Assembly: GCA_018303045.1 (NCBI GenBank)
Contig: JAGVYX010000018.1
Span: forward strand, 1-10,653
Direction of reading: 5' to 3'
Length of the DNA: 10,653 nt
Origin: Candidatus Woesearchaeota archaeon
GTDB taxonomy: Archaea; Nanobdellota; Nanobdellia; Woesearchaeales; GW2011-AR9
Positions 1 to 5,507 of this stretch are shown piece after piece; within the stretch, counting starts at the first letter, position 1, and each line of letters begins with the position of its first letter. Both the position numbers and the translations under genes were made by a program. Under the pieces are notes generated by a model. That model saw only the letters and a program-made list of their open reading frames with translations. It did not search any database and was not told the origin of the DNA.

Positions 1-78
1 GGCATGAATATTTAATACATTTGCTATACTGAAATCCCTTAATAATCGAACAGAATGTTATATCTAGTTCGTTTATTA

Positions 79-91
79 TTAGTTTATAAAA
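79..91 (+). promoter_or_regulatory. possible TATA box upstream of the 100-aa gene
   Basis: An AT-rich element containing TTTATAAAA lies about 110 bases before the ATG at 199. It resembles an archaeal TATA box, but the distance would imply a leader of around 80 bases. A second weaker candidate (TTAATAAAT, near 131-139) would give a shorter leader. The region 1-198 otherwise shows no gene I can support; a 5-bp inverted repeat (CGAAC near 48-52 with GTTCG near 68-72) is weak. Confidence 0.3.
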
Positions 92-198
92 ATATTCAAT
101 TTTAATGGAAACTCACTATACATCATCGCAATTAATAAATTCCTAATCGGCTAATAAGAGGATATTCCCCAAGTTTTAAGCAAGTATAAACAAATAAA

Positions 199-501
199 AT
201 GTCTTCGCGCCAAAAATATAATCTTGAAGAAGTATTGGAGAAAACAGGTTTAGAACATCGCAGATTAAGCCGGCTGGTTCTTACCTCGATCATTGATCCA
301 GCGCCCAGAGTCCGGCTGGCAGCCATTGCCGGATTGCATTATCGCTATTCTCCCCAGATTAGAAAGGCCTATGTGGTAGATGATTGGTTATTAGTTGAAA
401 CTTTAAATGAAACTGGAGGGAGAACTCCTTATTTTATTGATATTCTTCCTTGGGAAAACCTTTTGGGAAAAATCTATTCCTGGGATTTGGATCTTAATTA
501 A
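199..501 (+). CDS. hypothetical protein, 100 aa
   Basis: I do not recognise this protein. It is a small, soluble-looking 100-residue product with no signal peptide and no membrane segment. The N-terminal third (about residues 7-45) is rich in Leu, Glu and Arg and probably helical; the middle has an aromatic stretch (HYRYSP, about 47-52); the C-terminal half has Trp and acidic residues (DDW, PWENLL, SWDLD) and looks like mixed alpha/beta. The ATG at 199 is preceded by an AT-rich stretch without a Shine-Dalgarno motif, which fits leaderless or short-leader archaeal translation. It ends 41 bases before the TATA box of the SUF island, so it is probably a separate transcription unit on the same strand. 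There is no overlapping alternative gene. Being a real gene is likely from its codon pattern and position; no function can be assigned. Confidence 0.6.
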   Translation: MSSRQKYNLEEVLEKTGLEHRRLSRLVLTSIIDPAPRVRLAAIAGLHYRYSPQIRKAYVVDDWLLVETLNETGGRTPYFIDILPWENLLGKIYSWDLDLN

Positions 502-542
502 GGCTTTGCCAAGCGCAGAGATTGTAAATTTCTTCCATAACC

Positions 543-550
543 TTTATAAA
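543..550 (+). promoter_or_regulatory. TATA box of the SUF island
   Basis: TTTATAAA is an excellent match to the archaeal TATA box. Transcription would start about 24-27 bases downstream, near 570-576, giving a leader of about 45 bases before the regulator ATG at 618. It is directly followed by the palindrome at 551-564, so a protein bound there would interfere with TBP/TFB or polymerase loading. Confidence 0.65.
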
Positions 551-564
551 TTAACTATAGTTAA
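551..564. promoter_or_regulatory. 14-bp perfect palindrome, candidate operator
   Basis: TTAACTATAGTTAA reads identically on both strands. It starts at the base right after the TATA box and lies between it and the predicted transcription start, a classic repressor position in archaea. The first gene of the unit encodes a helix-turn-helix protein that would be expected to bind a two-fold symmetric site as a dimer. A 9-base part of it (TAACTATAG) recurs at 4846-4854 just before the isochorismatase-like gene. Operator function is inferred from symmetry and position. Confidence 0.55.
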
Positions 565-617
565 CTGGCTTTAGACAAGAGATCATTAATACGTTGGCCG
601 TGGTCTTAATCAACAAT

Positions 618-989
618 ATGAAACTGATCTTTCCCCAGGAAATGGAAGTTTGGTACCTGTTGCCGGCAATTAGAAAGCGCTTGGCTCTGGGTTTAATAGG
701 CAAAGGAATGCTGCAGAAGGATGTAGCTAAAATCATGAATCTTACTGAAGCGGCTATCTCTCAGTATAAAAAAGAAAAACGCGCTAATGATGATTTTTTA
801 GGCGCAAGATTTGATTCCAAAATTAACTCTTCTGTAGAAAAAATTGCCGCAGATCACAACCTGTTTTTTTCAGAAGTTATGGCTTTAACTAATTTGGTAA
901 AAAATTCAGGAGTATTATGCGATCTGCATAAACAAATTATTCCTACAGAGCTTCCCTGCGATAGTTGTGAACTAAAGGTGTGTATGTGA
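618..989 (+). CDS. XRE-type HTH regulator with C-terminal cysteine cluster (COG2522-like), candidate SUF regulator
   Basis: A 123-residue DNA-binding protein. The N-terminal part (about residues 15-55: LPAIRKRLA, then MLQKDVAKIMNLTEAAISQY and KKEKR) matches the helix-turn-helix of archaeal COG2522-like regulators, which start with a similar LPAIR segment. Residues 60-95 look helical. The C-terminus has four cysteines at about 101, 114, 117 and 122 (C-x12-C-x2-C-x4-C), able to bind an Fe-S cluster or zinc. I chose the ATG at 618, because family members begin shortly before the LPAIR segment; an in-frame TTG at 594 would add eight residues. It is the first gene of the SUF island and ends two bases before sufB, so the two are co-transcribed. 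Inference: it senses Fe-S status and represses its own operon through the palindrome at 551-564. Metal binding and target are not shown by sequence alone. Confidence 0.8.
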   Translation: MKLIFPQEMEVWYLLPAIRKRLALGLIGKGMLQKDVAKIMNLTEAAISQYKKEKRANDDFLGARFDSKINSSVEKIAADHNLFFSEVMALTNLVKNSGVLCDLHKQIIPTELPCDSCELKVCM

Positions 990-991
990 AC

Positions 992-2383
992 ATGGCGGAA
1001 ACAATCGCTATTAATCGGGATTTATATGATCATCATGACCATCATCGGCCTAGAATAGTGGCTAAGCCCGGCCTTACTGAGGAAGTAGTCCGGTTAATTT
1101 CTGCAACTAAGAAAGAGCCGAAGTGGATGCTGGATAAGCGGCTGCGCTCTCTAGAACTGTTTAAAAAGGCGCCTCTGCCAGCCTGGGGCCCTTCGCTTAA
1201 AGAATTGGACTTTAACAAAATAATTTATTTTGTTGATCCGGATGCCGAAGAAGCGCAGTCCTGGGAAAAAGTTCCAGAAGAAATTAAGAAAACATTTGAT
1301 AAACTGGGAATTCCTGAAGCAGAAAAGACCGTTCTGGCCGGAGTTGGCGCTCAATATGATTCGAGTGTAATTTACCACAATATTGAGAAGACCTTGAAAG
1401 ACAAAGGAGTTATTTTTGAAAACATGGATGCCGCAGCGCAAAAATATCCTGATATGGTCAAAAAATATTTTATGACTTCCTGCGTGCCAATTAATGACCA
1501 TAAACTAGTCATGCTGCATAGCGCCGTATGGAGCGGAGGCACGTTTATTTATGTCCCTAAGTCTGTTAAAGTTGAACTGCCTCTGCAGGCTTATTTTAGA
1601 ATGAATGCTAAAAAAGGCGGCCAATTTGAACATACTTTGATCATTGTTGATGAAGGAGCCGAGTTGCATTATATTGAAGGTTGTTCTAGCCCTAGATATA
1701 GCGACAAATCTTTACATGCCGGCTGTGTGGAAGTGTTTGTGATGAAAAATGCCAAGATGACTTATTCTTCCATTGAAAATTGGAGCCGGAATGTCTATAA
1801 CTTAAACACCAAGCGGGCTATTGTTCACGAGAACGCTAAAATGAAATGGCTTAATGGCAATATTGGCAGCGCGGTAACTATGCTTTATCCTAGTTCAGTA
1901 TTAGTCGGAGAAAAAGCTTCCAGCGAGAGTATCGGCATTGCCTTTGCCGGCAAGGGGCAGCATCATGACACGGGCAGCAAAGTTATTCATGTGGCATCCA
2001 ATACTTCTTCAGTGATTGATTCTAAAAGCATTTCCAAAGACGGAGGCATTTCTACCTATCGCGGGTTAATTCATGTTGCCAAAGATGCCGCTAACTGCAA
2101 AACGTATATGAAATGCAACGGCCTGTTGTTAGACAAGGAATCACGGTCGGATGCCCTTCCTAAACTAGAAATAAAAAATTCCGATGTGGAAGCTGCCCAT
2201 GAAGCCACCGTTGGCAAAATTGGCGAAGAAGAGATTTTTTATCTAATGAGCCGCGGCTTAACTGAAGATCAAGCTGTAAAGATGATCGTTTCTGGATTTG
2301 TTGGCCCGTTAACCAAAGCCCTGCCTTTAGAATATGCCGTAGAATTAAACAAGCTGATTGAATTAGAGATTGAAGGCCATTGA
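992..2383 (+). CDS. sufB: SufB, Fe-S cluster assembly scaffold
   Basis: SufB is the cytoplasmic scaffold subunit that, with the ATPase SufC, assembles Fe-S clusters and passes them to apoproteins. The 463-residue product is of normal family length. Clear family segments are GVGAQYDSSVIYH (about 117-129), GTFIYVPKSVKVELPLQAYF (about 183-202), LHYIEGC (225-231), NWSRNVYNL (263-271) and a C-terminal HEA motif (403-405). Cys231, Cys375, His403 and Glu404 line up with E. coli SufB Cys254, Cys405, His433 and Glu434, residues needed for cluster building. I prefer the ATG at 992, with AAGGTG at 975-980 as ribosome binding site; GTG at 980 would add four residues. The N-terminus has a His-rich HHDHH patch (15-19) that I would not expect. 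It follows the regulator by two bases. No sufD lies nearby, so a SufB homodimer is likely. Confidence 0.95.
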   Translation: MAETIAINRDLYDHHDHHRPRIVAKPGLTEEVVRLISATKKEPKWMLDKRLRSLELFKKAPLPAWGPSLKELDFNKIIYFVDPDAEEAQSWEKVPEEIKKTFDKLGIPEAEKTVLAGVGAQYDSSVIYHNIEKTLKDKGVIFENMDAAAQKYPDMVKKYFMTSCVPINDHKLVMLHSAVWSGGTFIYVPKSVKVELPLQAYFRMNAKKGGQFEHTLIIVDEGAELHYIEGCSSPRYSDKSLHAGCVEVFVMKNAKMTYSSIENWSRNVYNLNTKRAIVHENAKMKWLNGNIGSAVTMLYPSSVLVGEKASSESIGIAFAGKGQHHDTGSKVIHVASNTSSVIDSKSISKDGGISTYRGLIHVAKDAANCKTYMKCNGLLLDKESRSDALPKLEIKNSDVEAAHEATVGKIGEEEIFYLMSRGLTEDQAVKMIVSGFVGPLTKALPLEYAVELNKLIELEIEGH

Positions 2384-2406
2384 CTGTTTAGGTGTTTTAA
2401 ATAATT

Positions 2407-2439
2407 ATGGCAGCATTAAAATGGATAAGAATGATTTAA
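2407..2439 (+). other. possible 10-codon leader ORF abutting sufS
   Basis: An ATG at 2407, 12 bases after an AGGTG sequence (2390-2394), opens a reading frame MAALKWIRMI whose TAA (2437-2439) directly touches the sufS ATG at 2440. The sufS ATG itself has no Shine-Dalgarno motif at normal distance. Translation of the mini-ORF followed by re-initiation could feed sufS. It may equally be chance in an AT-rich 56-base gap; there is no evidence for a peptide function. Confidence 0.25.
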
Positions 2440-2456
2440 ATGAATAAGAATGATTT
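2421..2456 (+). repeat. 19-bp imperfect tandem duplication at the sufS start
   Basis: ATGGATAAGAATGATTT (2421-2437) and ATGAATAAGAATGATTT (2440-2456) match at 16 of 17 positions with a 19-base period. The second copy supplies the sufS start codon (MNKND); the first would start an eight-codon frame (MDKNDLNE) in another phase. This looks like a local duplication of the gene's start, with only the second copy kept in frame. Confidence 0.75.
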
Positions 2457-2670
2457 TCCGATCTTTAGAAACAATCCTGGGTTAATTTACTTAGATAATA
2501 GTGCTACTGCGCAGAAGCCGGAAGCAGTAATCAAGGCTATCGGCAATTTTTATGAACACACTAATGCCAATATTCATCGAGGAATATATACCTTATCGCA
2601 GAAGGCGACTTTGGCTTACGAAGACGCTCGAAACCGAATCATTAAATTTTTTAGCGGCCGTTTTATCTAA
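2440..2670 (+). pseudogene. sufS: N-terminal fragment of SufS-type cysteine desulfurase
   Basis: This is the first part of a SufS class V aminotransferase-fold enzyme, the PLP enzyme that removes sulfur from cysteine for Fe-S assembly. Residues 1-70 show the family N-terminus: DFPIF, LIYLDNSATAQKP (about 16-28), NANIHRGIYTLSQKAT (about 42-57) and YEDARNRIIKFF (about 60-71). After RIIKFF the frame runs to a stop at 2668-2670. The homologous sequence resumes in the next frame (gene at 2552-3988), but the intervening segment of about 18-20 residues, normally containing EE-x-V-F-x-R-GTTE-x-IN, is absent. The break is at 2641-2653, where ATTAAATTTTTT can be read both as the end of IIKFF and as the start of LNFLA. 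As it stands this fragment cannot be active. It may be a deletion in the organism or a collapsed repeat in the assembly. Confidence 0.8.
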
Positions 2671-3988
2671 AAATTTAGCGGCTGGCGATGAATTGGTTTT
2701 AACTGAAATGGAACACCACAGCAATCTTGTTCCCTGGCAGGTTTTAGCTCAAGAAAAAGGTTTGGCAATAAAATTTATACCAGTTAATGAGCAATTTAGG
2801 TTAGATTTTACTAAAGCTAAGGAGATGATTACTTCCAAAACTAAGCTGGTTTCGGTAGTCCAAATGTCTAATGTTCTGGGCGCGGTTAATCCAATTAAAG
2901 AGCTGGCTGAGTTAGCCCATTCCGTTGGCGCAGTTTTAATCGCCGATGCAGCTCAATCTGCGGCTCATCTGCCAATTAACGTTAAGGATCTGGATTGCGA
3001 CTTTCTGGTTTTTTCCGGACATAAATTATGCGGGCCAACGGGCATCGGCGTGCTATATGGGAAAAAAAATTTATTGGAACAACTGGATCCCTATCAATAT
3101 GGCGGAGGAATGATTAAAGAGGTTGCTTTAGAAAAATCCTCCTGGGCGGATCTTCCTGAAAAATTTGAGGCCGGCACTCCGCCCATTGCTGAAGCAGTGG
3201 GATTGGCTGCGGCAATAAACTATCTGCAATCATTAGGCATGGTTAATATTGAACAATACCATCGCCAGCTGACGCAGAGGGTTTTAGAAAAATTAAAATC
3301 CATTCCTGGATTAAAGCTGTTCGGCCCTGATGCTTCTGGACAGCGCGGCCCGATTTTTTCCTTTACTCTAGAAGGGATCCATCCTCACGATGCTGGCGAA
3401 TTATTAGACCGCCAGAACATTGCTGTAAGAGCCGGCCATCACTGCGCCCAGCCGTTGTTGAATAAATTTAATTTAAACGGCGCTATCCGGGCTTCTTTTT
3501 ATTTTTACAATGACCCCTCTGATGCTGATCAGTTAATCCAGGCCCTGTCAAATCTAGTTGCTGTTGATCGCCCTGAAATCACCTCTTCTGGACTAATCGC
3601 CTCTTCTGAACTTACTGAAGAGCAGGAAATTTATAAAGAAAATGTATTAGACCATTATCAGCATCCGCATAATAAAGGCTATTTGCCTGCGGCAACTCTG
3701 GCAAATAAAGAAGTTAATCAATTTTGCGGAGATACAGTAGAAATATTTCTACAAATTGAAGAAGGCAGAATAGATGATATTAAATGGAATGGCCAAGGTT
3801 GTGTTATCAGCCAGGCTTCTATTTCCCTGCTTAGCGATCAGTTAGGGGGATTATCCTTAGAAGAAGCGGAACAAATCAGCGAGCAGAAAATCTTGGATCT
3901 GCTGGGCATCCCCATCAGCCCTGCTAGAATTAAATGCGCTCTATTGTCTTTAAGAGCATTGCAGGGAGCCCTAAAAATAGGGCAATAG
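2552..3988 (+). CDS. sufS: SufS (C-terminal major part) fused to SufU/IscU-type scaffold domain; 5' end disrupted
   Basis: From about 2641 this frame continues the desulfurase begun at 2440; the residues before that only mirror the other frame. In the 478-residue frame: GDELVLTEMEHHSNLVPWQ (45-63), PLP-binding ADAAQS (131-136), Schiff-base lysine in FSGHK (Lys158), EAGTPP (206-211) and the catalytic cysteine in RAGHHCAQP (Cys298, codon 3443-3445). After a linker (about 339-353) comes a scaffold domain: CGD (Cys392, Asp394), GQGCVISQAS (Cys417) and RIKCALL (Cys462). Spacing Cys417-Cys462 is 45, like IscU (43) rather than Bacillus SufU (62), yet lysine precedes the last Cys as in SufU. One polypeptide would mobilise sulfur and accept it. 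The missing GTTE segment would normally contact the PLP phosphate. If the deletion is an assembly error, the intact gene runs 2440-3988. It lies between sufB and sufC. Confidence 0.88.
   Translation: MNTLMPIFIEEYIPYRRRRLWLTKTLETESLNFLAAVLSKNLAAGDELVLTEMEHHSNLVPWQVLAQEKGLAIKFIPVNEQFRLDFTKAKEMITSKTKLVSVVQMSNVLGAVNPIKELAELAHSVGAVLIADAAQSAAHLPINVKDLDCDFLVFSGHKLCGPTGIGVLYGKKNLLEQLDPYQYGGGMIKEVALEKSSWADLPEKFEAGTPPIAEAVGLAAAINYLQSLGMVNIEQYHRQLTQRVLEKLKSIPGLKLFGPDASGQRGPIFSFTLEGIHPHDAGELLDRQNIAVRAGHHCAQPLLNKFNLNGAIRASFYFYNDPSDADQLIQALSNLVAVDRPEITSSGLIASSELTEEQEIYKENVLDHYQHPHNKGYLPAATLANKEVNQFCGDTVEIFLQIEEGRIDDIKWNGQGCVISQASISLLSDQLGGLSLEEAEQISEQKILDLLGIPISPARIKCALLSLRALQGALKIGQ
3968..3983 (+). other. 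small hairpin at the end of the sufS-sufU frame
   Basis: GCCCTA, AAAA, TAGGGC forms a perfect 6-bp stem with a 4-base loop within the last codons of the fusion gene, five bases before the gene's end. No T-tract follows, so it is not a typical terminator; it could protect or define an mRNA end. Confidence 0.4.
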
Positions 3989-4008
3989 CTACAAAATGAA
4001 TAAACAAG

Positions 4009-4060
4009 ATAACGTATTTGACGACTAAGCTTACGCAGTAAGCGCATGTCGTCTCGTTAT
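4009..4060 (+). promoter_or_regulatory. three-tier hairpin in the sufS-sufU / sufC gap
   Basis: Three nested 6-bp perfect stems share one centre: ATAACG (4009-4014) with CGTTAT (4055-4060), GACGAC (4020-4025) with GTCGTC (4048-4053), and GCTTAC (4029-4034) with GTAAGC (4038-4043) around a GCA loop. Internal loops are 5/1 and 3/4 bases. The structure ends 20 bases before the sufC ATG and fills most of the 92-base gap. No T-tract follows, so it is unlikely to be a terminator. A role in mRNA processing, stability or control of sufC translation is an inference. Confidence 0.6.
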
Positions 4061-4080
4061 TAAATGACGTGACATTTAAA

Positions 4081-4833
4081 ATGAATAAATTAGAACTAAT
4101 TGATTTGCATGTAAATGTCGAGGGAAAAGAAATTATCCGGGGAATTAACTTAACTTTGCCTGCCGGAAAAATTCATGCCTTAATCGGCCCGAATGGCTCC
4201 GGCAAATCCACCTTAGCTAATGCTATTATGGGCCATCCCAAATATAAAATTACTTCCGGGTCAATAATTCTAAATGGCAAAAATATTACTGCTGCCAAAG
4301 CTAACCTTCGGGCCAAAGAAGGATTATTTTTGTCCTTTCAGTATCCGTCTGAAATTTCCGGGCTGAGCTTGCCGGCTTTCTTAAGAACTGCGGTTAATAA
4401 TCTGCGTGAAGAAGGAACTAAATATTCAGTAGTGGAATTTCATGCAATATTGCAGAAAAAGATGAAGGAGCTGGGAATGGATCCATCTTTTTCCAGGCGC
4501 GACCTTAATGCCGGTTTTTCCGGCGGGGAAAAGAAACGCGCCGAGATGCTGCAATTATCTTTGCTGGAGCCCAAATATGCTTTATTGGATGAAACTGATT
4601 CGGGATTAGACGTTGATGCCCTCAAATTAGTTGTTGAATGCATCCAAAAAATTAAGGCTAAAACGAATCTGGCCCTCTTGCTGATAACTCATTACCATAA
4701 GTTTTTAGAGTTTTTGCAGCCGGATTTGGTTAGCGTTATTCATGACGGCAAAATAATTAAGCAGGGCGGGAAAGAGCTGGCCAAGCAAATTGAACAGGAC
4801 GGGTTTGCTAAACTTATTAATTCAGGTAACTAA
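4081..4833 (+). CDS. sufC: SufC, ABC-type ATPase of Fe-S cluster assembly
   Basis: SufC is the soluble ABC ATPase that powers the SufB scaffold complex. The 250-residue product is of normal length and has all motifs: Walker A GPNGSGKST (36-44), Q-loop FQYP (86-89), signature FSGGEKKR (146-153), Walker B ALLDE (167-171) running into the SufC-specific TDSGLDVDALK, and the switch histidine in ITHY (His204). No membrane segment is present, as expected for a SUF ATPase rather than a transporter. I chose the ATG at 4081 because SufC proteins start with a short strand before the LHV segment; an in-frame GTG at 4069 would add four residues. No good Shine-Dalgarno sequence is seen. It follows the hairpin at 4009-4060. 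Partner in the window: SufB only, with no SufD. Confidence 0.95.
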   Translation: MNKLELIDLHVNVEGKEIIRGINLTLPAGKIHALIGPNGSGKSTLANAIMGHPKYKITSGSIILNGKNITAAKANLRAKEGLFLSFQYPSEISGLSLPAFLRTAVNNLREEGTKYSVVEFHAILQKKMKELGMDPSFSRRDLNAGFSGGEKKRAEMLQLSLLEPKYALLDETDSGLDVDALKLVVECIQKIKAKTNLALLLITHYHKFLEFLQPDLVSVIHDGKIIKQGGKELAKQIEQDGFAKLINSGN

Positions 4834-4845
4834 AACCTATTATAC

Positions 4846-4854
4846 TAACTATAG
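4846..4854 (+). promoter_or_regulatory. half-site resembling the SUF operator
   Basis: TAACTATAG repeats nine bases of the 14-bp palindrome at 551-564 and ends one base before the ATG at 4856. The second half is not conserved, so symmetric binding is unlikely to be as strong. It may be a second, weaker regulator site or a chance AT-rich match. Confidence 0.25.
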
Positions 4855-4855
4855 A

Positions 4856-5452
4856 ATGAAAACCGGCAAAAAAACTAAAACAAAATATGGAATTGTAATC
4901 GTGGACATGCAGGAAGGAGGCCCAGGCCTACAAAATAAAGCAGCTTGTGATTCGGCAGTAGCAGCCCAGTGTTTGGTAATTGAAGCTATAGCTCCGGAAA
5001 ATCGGTCTGTAGTTTTTCTAGAATTGCTGGACAAGGGTCTTGGCCAGACTTTTTCTAAGTTAGAACAGTTGATTCCTAAGCTGGAACAGTTGGCTAATCC
5101 TGCTACTGATTTAGTTATTGGCAAGTATGGAAGTAATGGCTTTATCTCTACAGACCACGATGGAAGTTTATATGAACGTGAAGGAAGAATTACCCTGGTA
5201 AGTTTGGACTACCACCTGAGATGCGCCATTGATACCAGAGAACTGATTATCGGCGGCTGGCATGCCTCTTGCTGTGTTGCTGAAACCATTAGCAGTGGAT
5301 TGAAGAGGGGATATCTCATTCATACTTCCCCAGATATCCTAATGCCTCGACCGCAGAGTCGGGCGGATTATGAAATTATGTTTCCCCAGAAACTGCGGCC
5401 TAACCTCTTTTGGTATGATTCCGCGCAGCAATTAGTAGAGGCTTTAAAATGA
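4856..5452 (+). CDS. isochorismatase-like cysteine hydrolase
   Basis: A 198-residue cytoplasmic enzyme of the isochorismatase/nicotinamidase (cysteine hydrolase) superfamily. The catalytic triad is visible: Asp17 in VIVDMQ, Lys90 in IGKYGSNGF and Cys140 in GGWHASCCVAET, followed by the typical helix and RGY. Family members hydrolyse amide or ether bonds in small molecules such as nicotinamide, isochorismate or N-carbamoyl compounds; the substrate cannot be read from this sequence. The N-terminus is Lys/Thr-rich (TGKKTKTK). I chose the ATG at 4856 since the upstream in-frame start at 4790 lies inside sufC. It starts 22 bases after the sufC stop and is followed after 55 bases by the DUF59 gene, so it is probably co-transcribed with the SUF genes. 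A cysteine hydrolase is unexpected in such an operon. Confidence 0.85.
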   Translation: MKTGKKTKTKYGIVIVDMQEGGPGLQNKAACDSAVAAQCLVIEAIAPENRSVVFLELLDKGLGQTFSKLEQLIPKLEQLANPATDLVIGKYGSNGFISTDHDGSLYEREGRITLVSLDYHLRCAIDTRELIIGGWHASCCVAETISSGLKRGYLIHTSPDILMPRPQSRADYEIMFPQKLRPNLFWYDSAQQLVEALK

Positions 5453-5482
5453 ACCTAAGAAGTATTGAACTTAAGAAGTATT
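5451..5482 (+). repeat. 16-bp imperfect tandem duplication before the DUF59 gene
   Basis: GAACCTAAGAAGTATT (5451-5466) is followed directly by GAACTTAAGAAGTATT (5467-5482), matching at 15 of 16 positions. The first copy begins in the stop codon of the isochorismatase-like gene. Like the 19-bp duplication at the sufS start, it lengthens the gap between two genes of the same unit. Confidence 0.75.
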
Positions 5483-5498
5483 GGACTGGTCTGTCCAA
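5481..5498 (+). other. hairpin upstream of the DUF59 start
   Basis: TTGGAC (5481-5486) pairs with GTCCAA (5493-5498) around a 6-base loop, ending nine bases before the ATG at 5508. It could affect ribosome access; no T-tract follows. Confidence 0.4.
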
Positions 5499-5507
5499 GG
5501 TATTAAA

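Noticed and set aside
1151..1501. Minus-strand open frame inside sufB
   Set aside because: Mirror of the sufB coding sequence, no recognisable protein and no start signals.
2647..2652. Simple homopolymer slip in T6 as the only cause of the sufS break
   Set aside because: A one-base slip would change the frame, but the alignment also lacks about 18-20 residues including the GTTE segment, so sequence is missing as well.
2641..2670. Programmed ribosomal frameshift in sufS
   Set aside because: A slippery T6 is present, but shifting would still leave out the cofactor-binding segment, so no functional product would result.
4009..4060. Hairpin as an ordinary intrinsic terminator
   Set aside because: No T-tract follows, and sufC behind it needs transcription from the same unit; no clear separate promoter is seen.
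4790..4855. Longer start for the isochorismatase-like gene
   Set aside because: It overlaps the end of sufC and adds residues not expected before the catalytic VIVDMQ strand.
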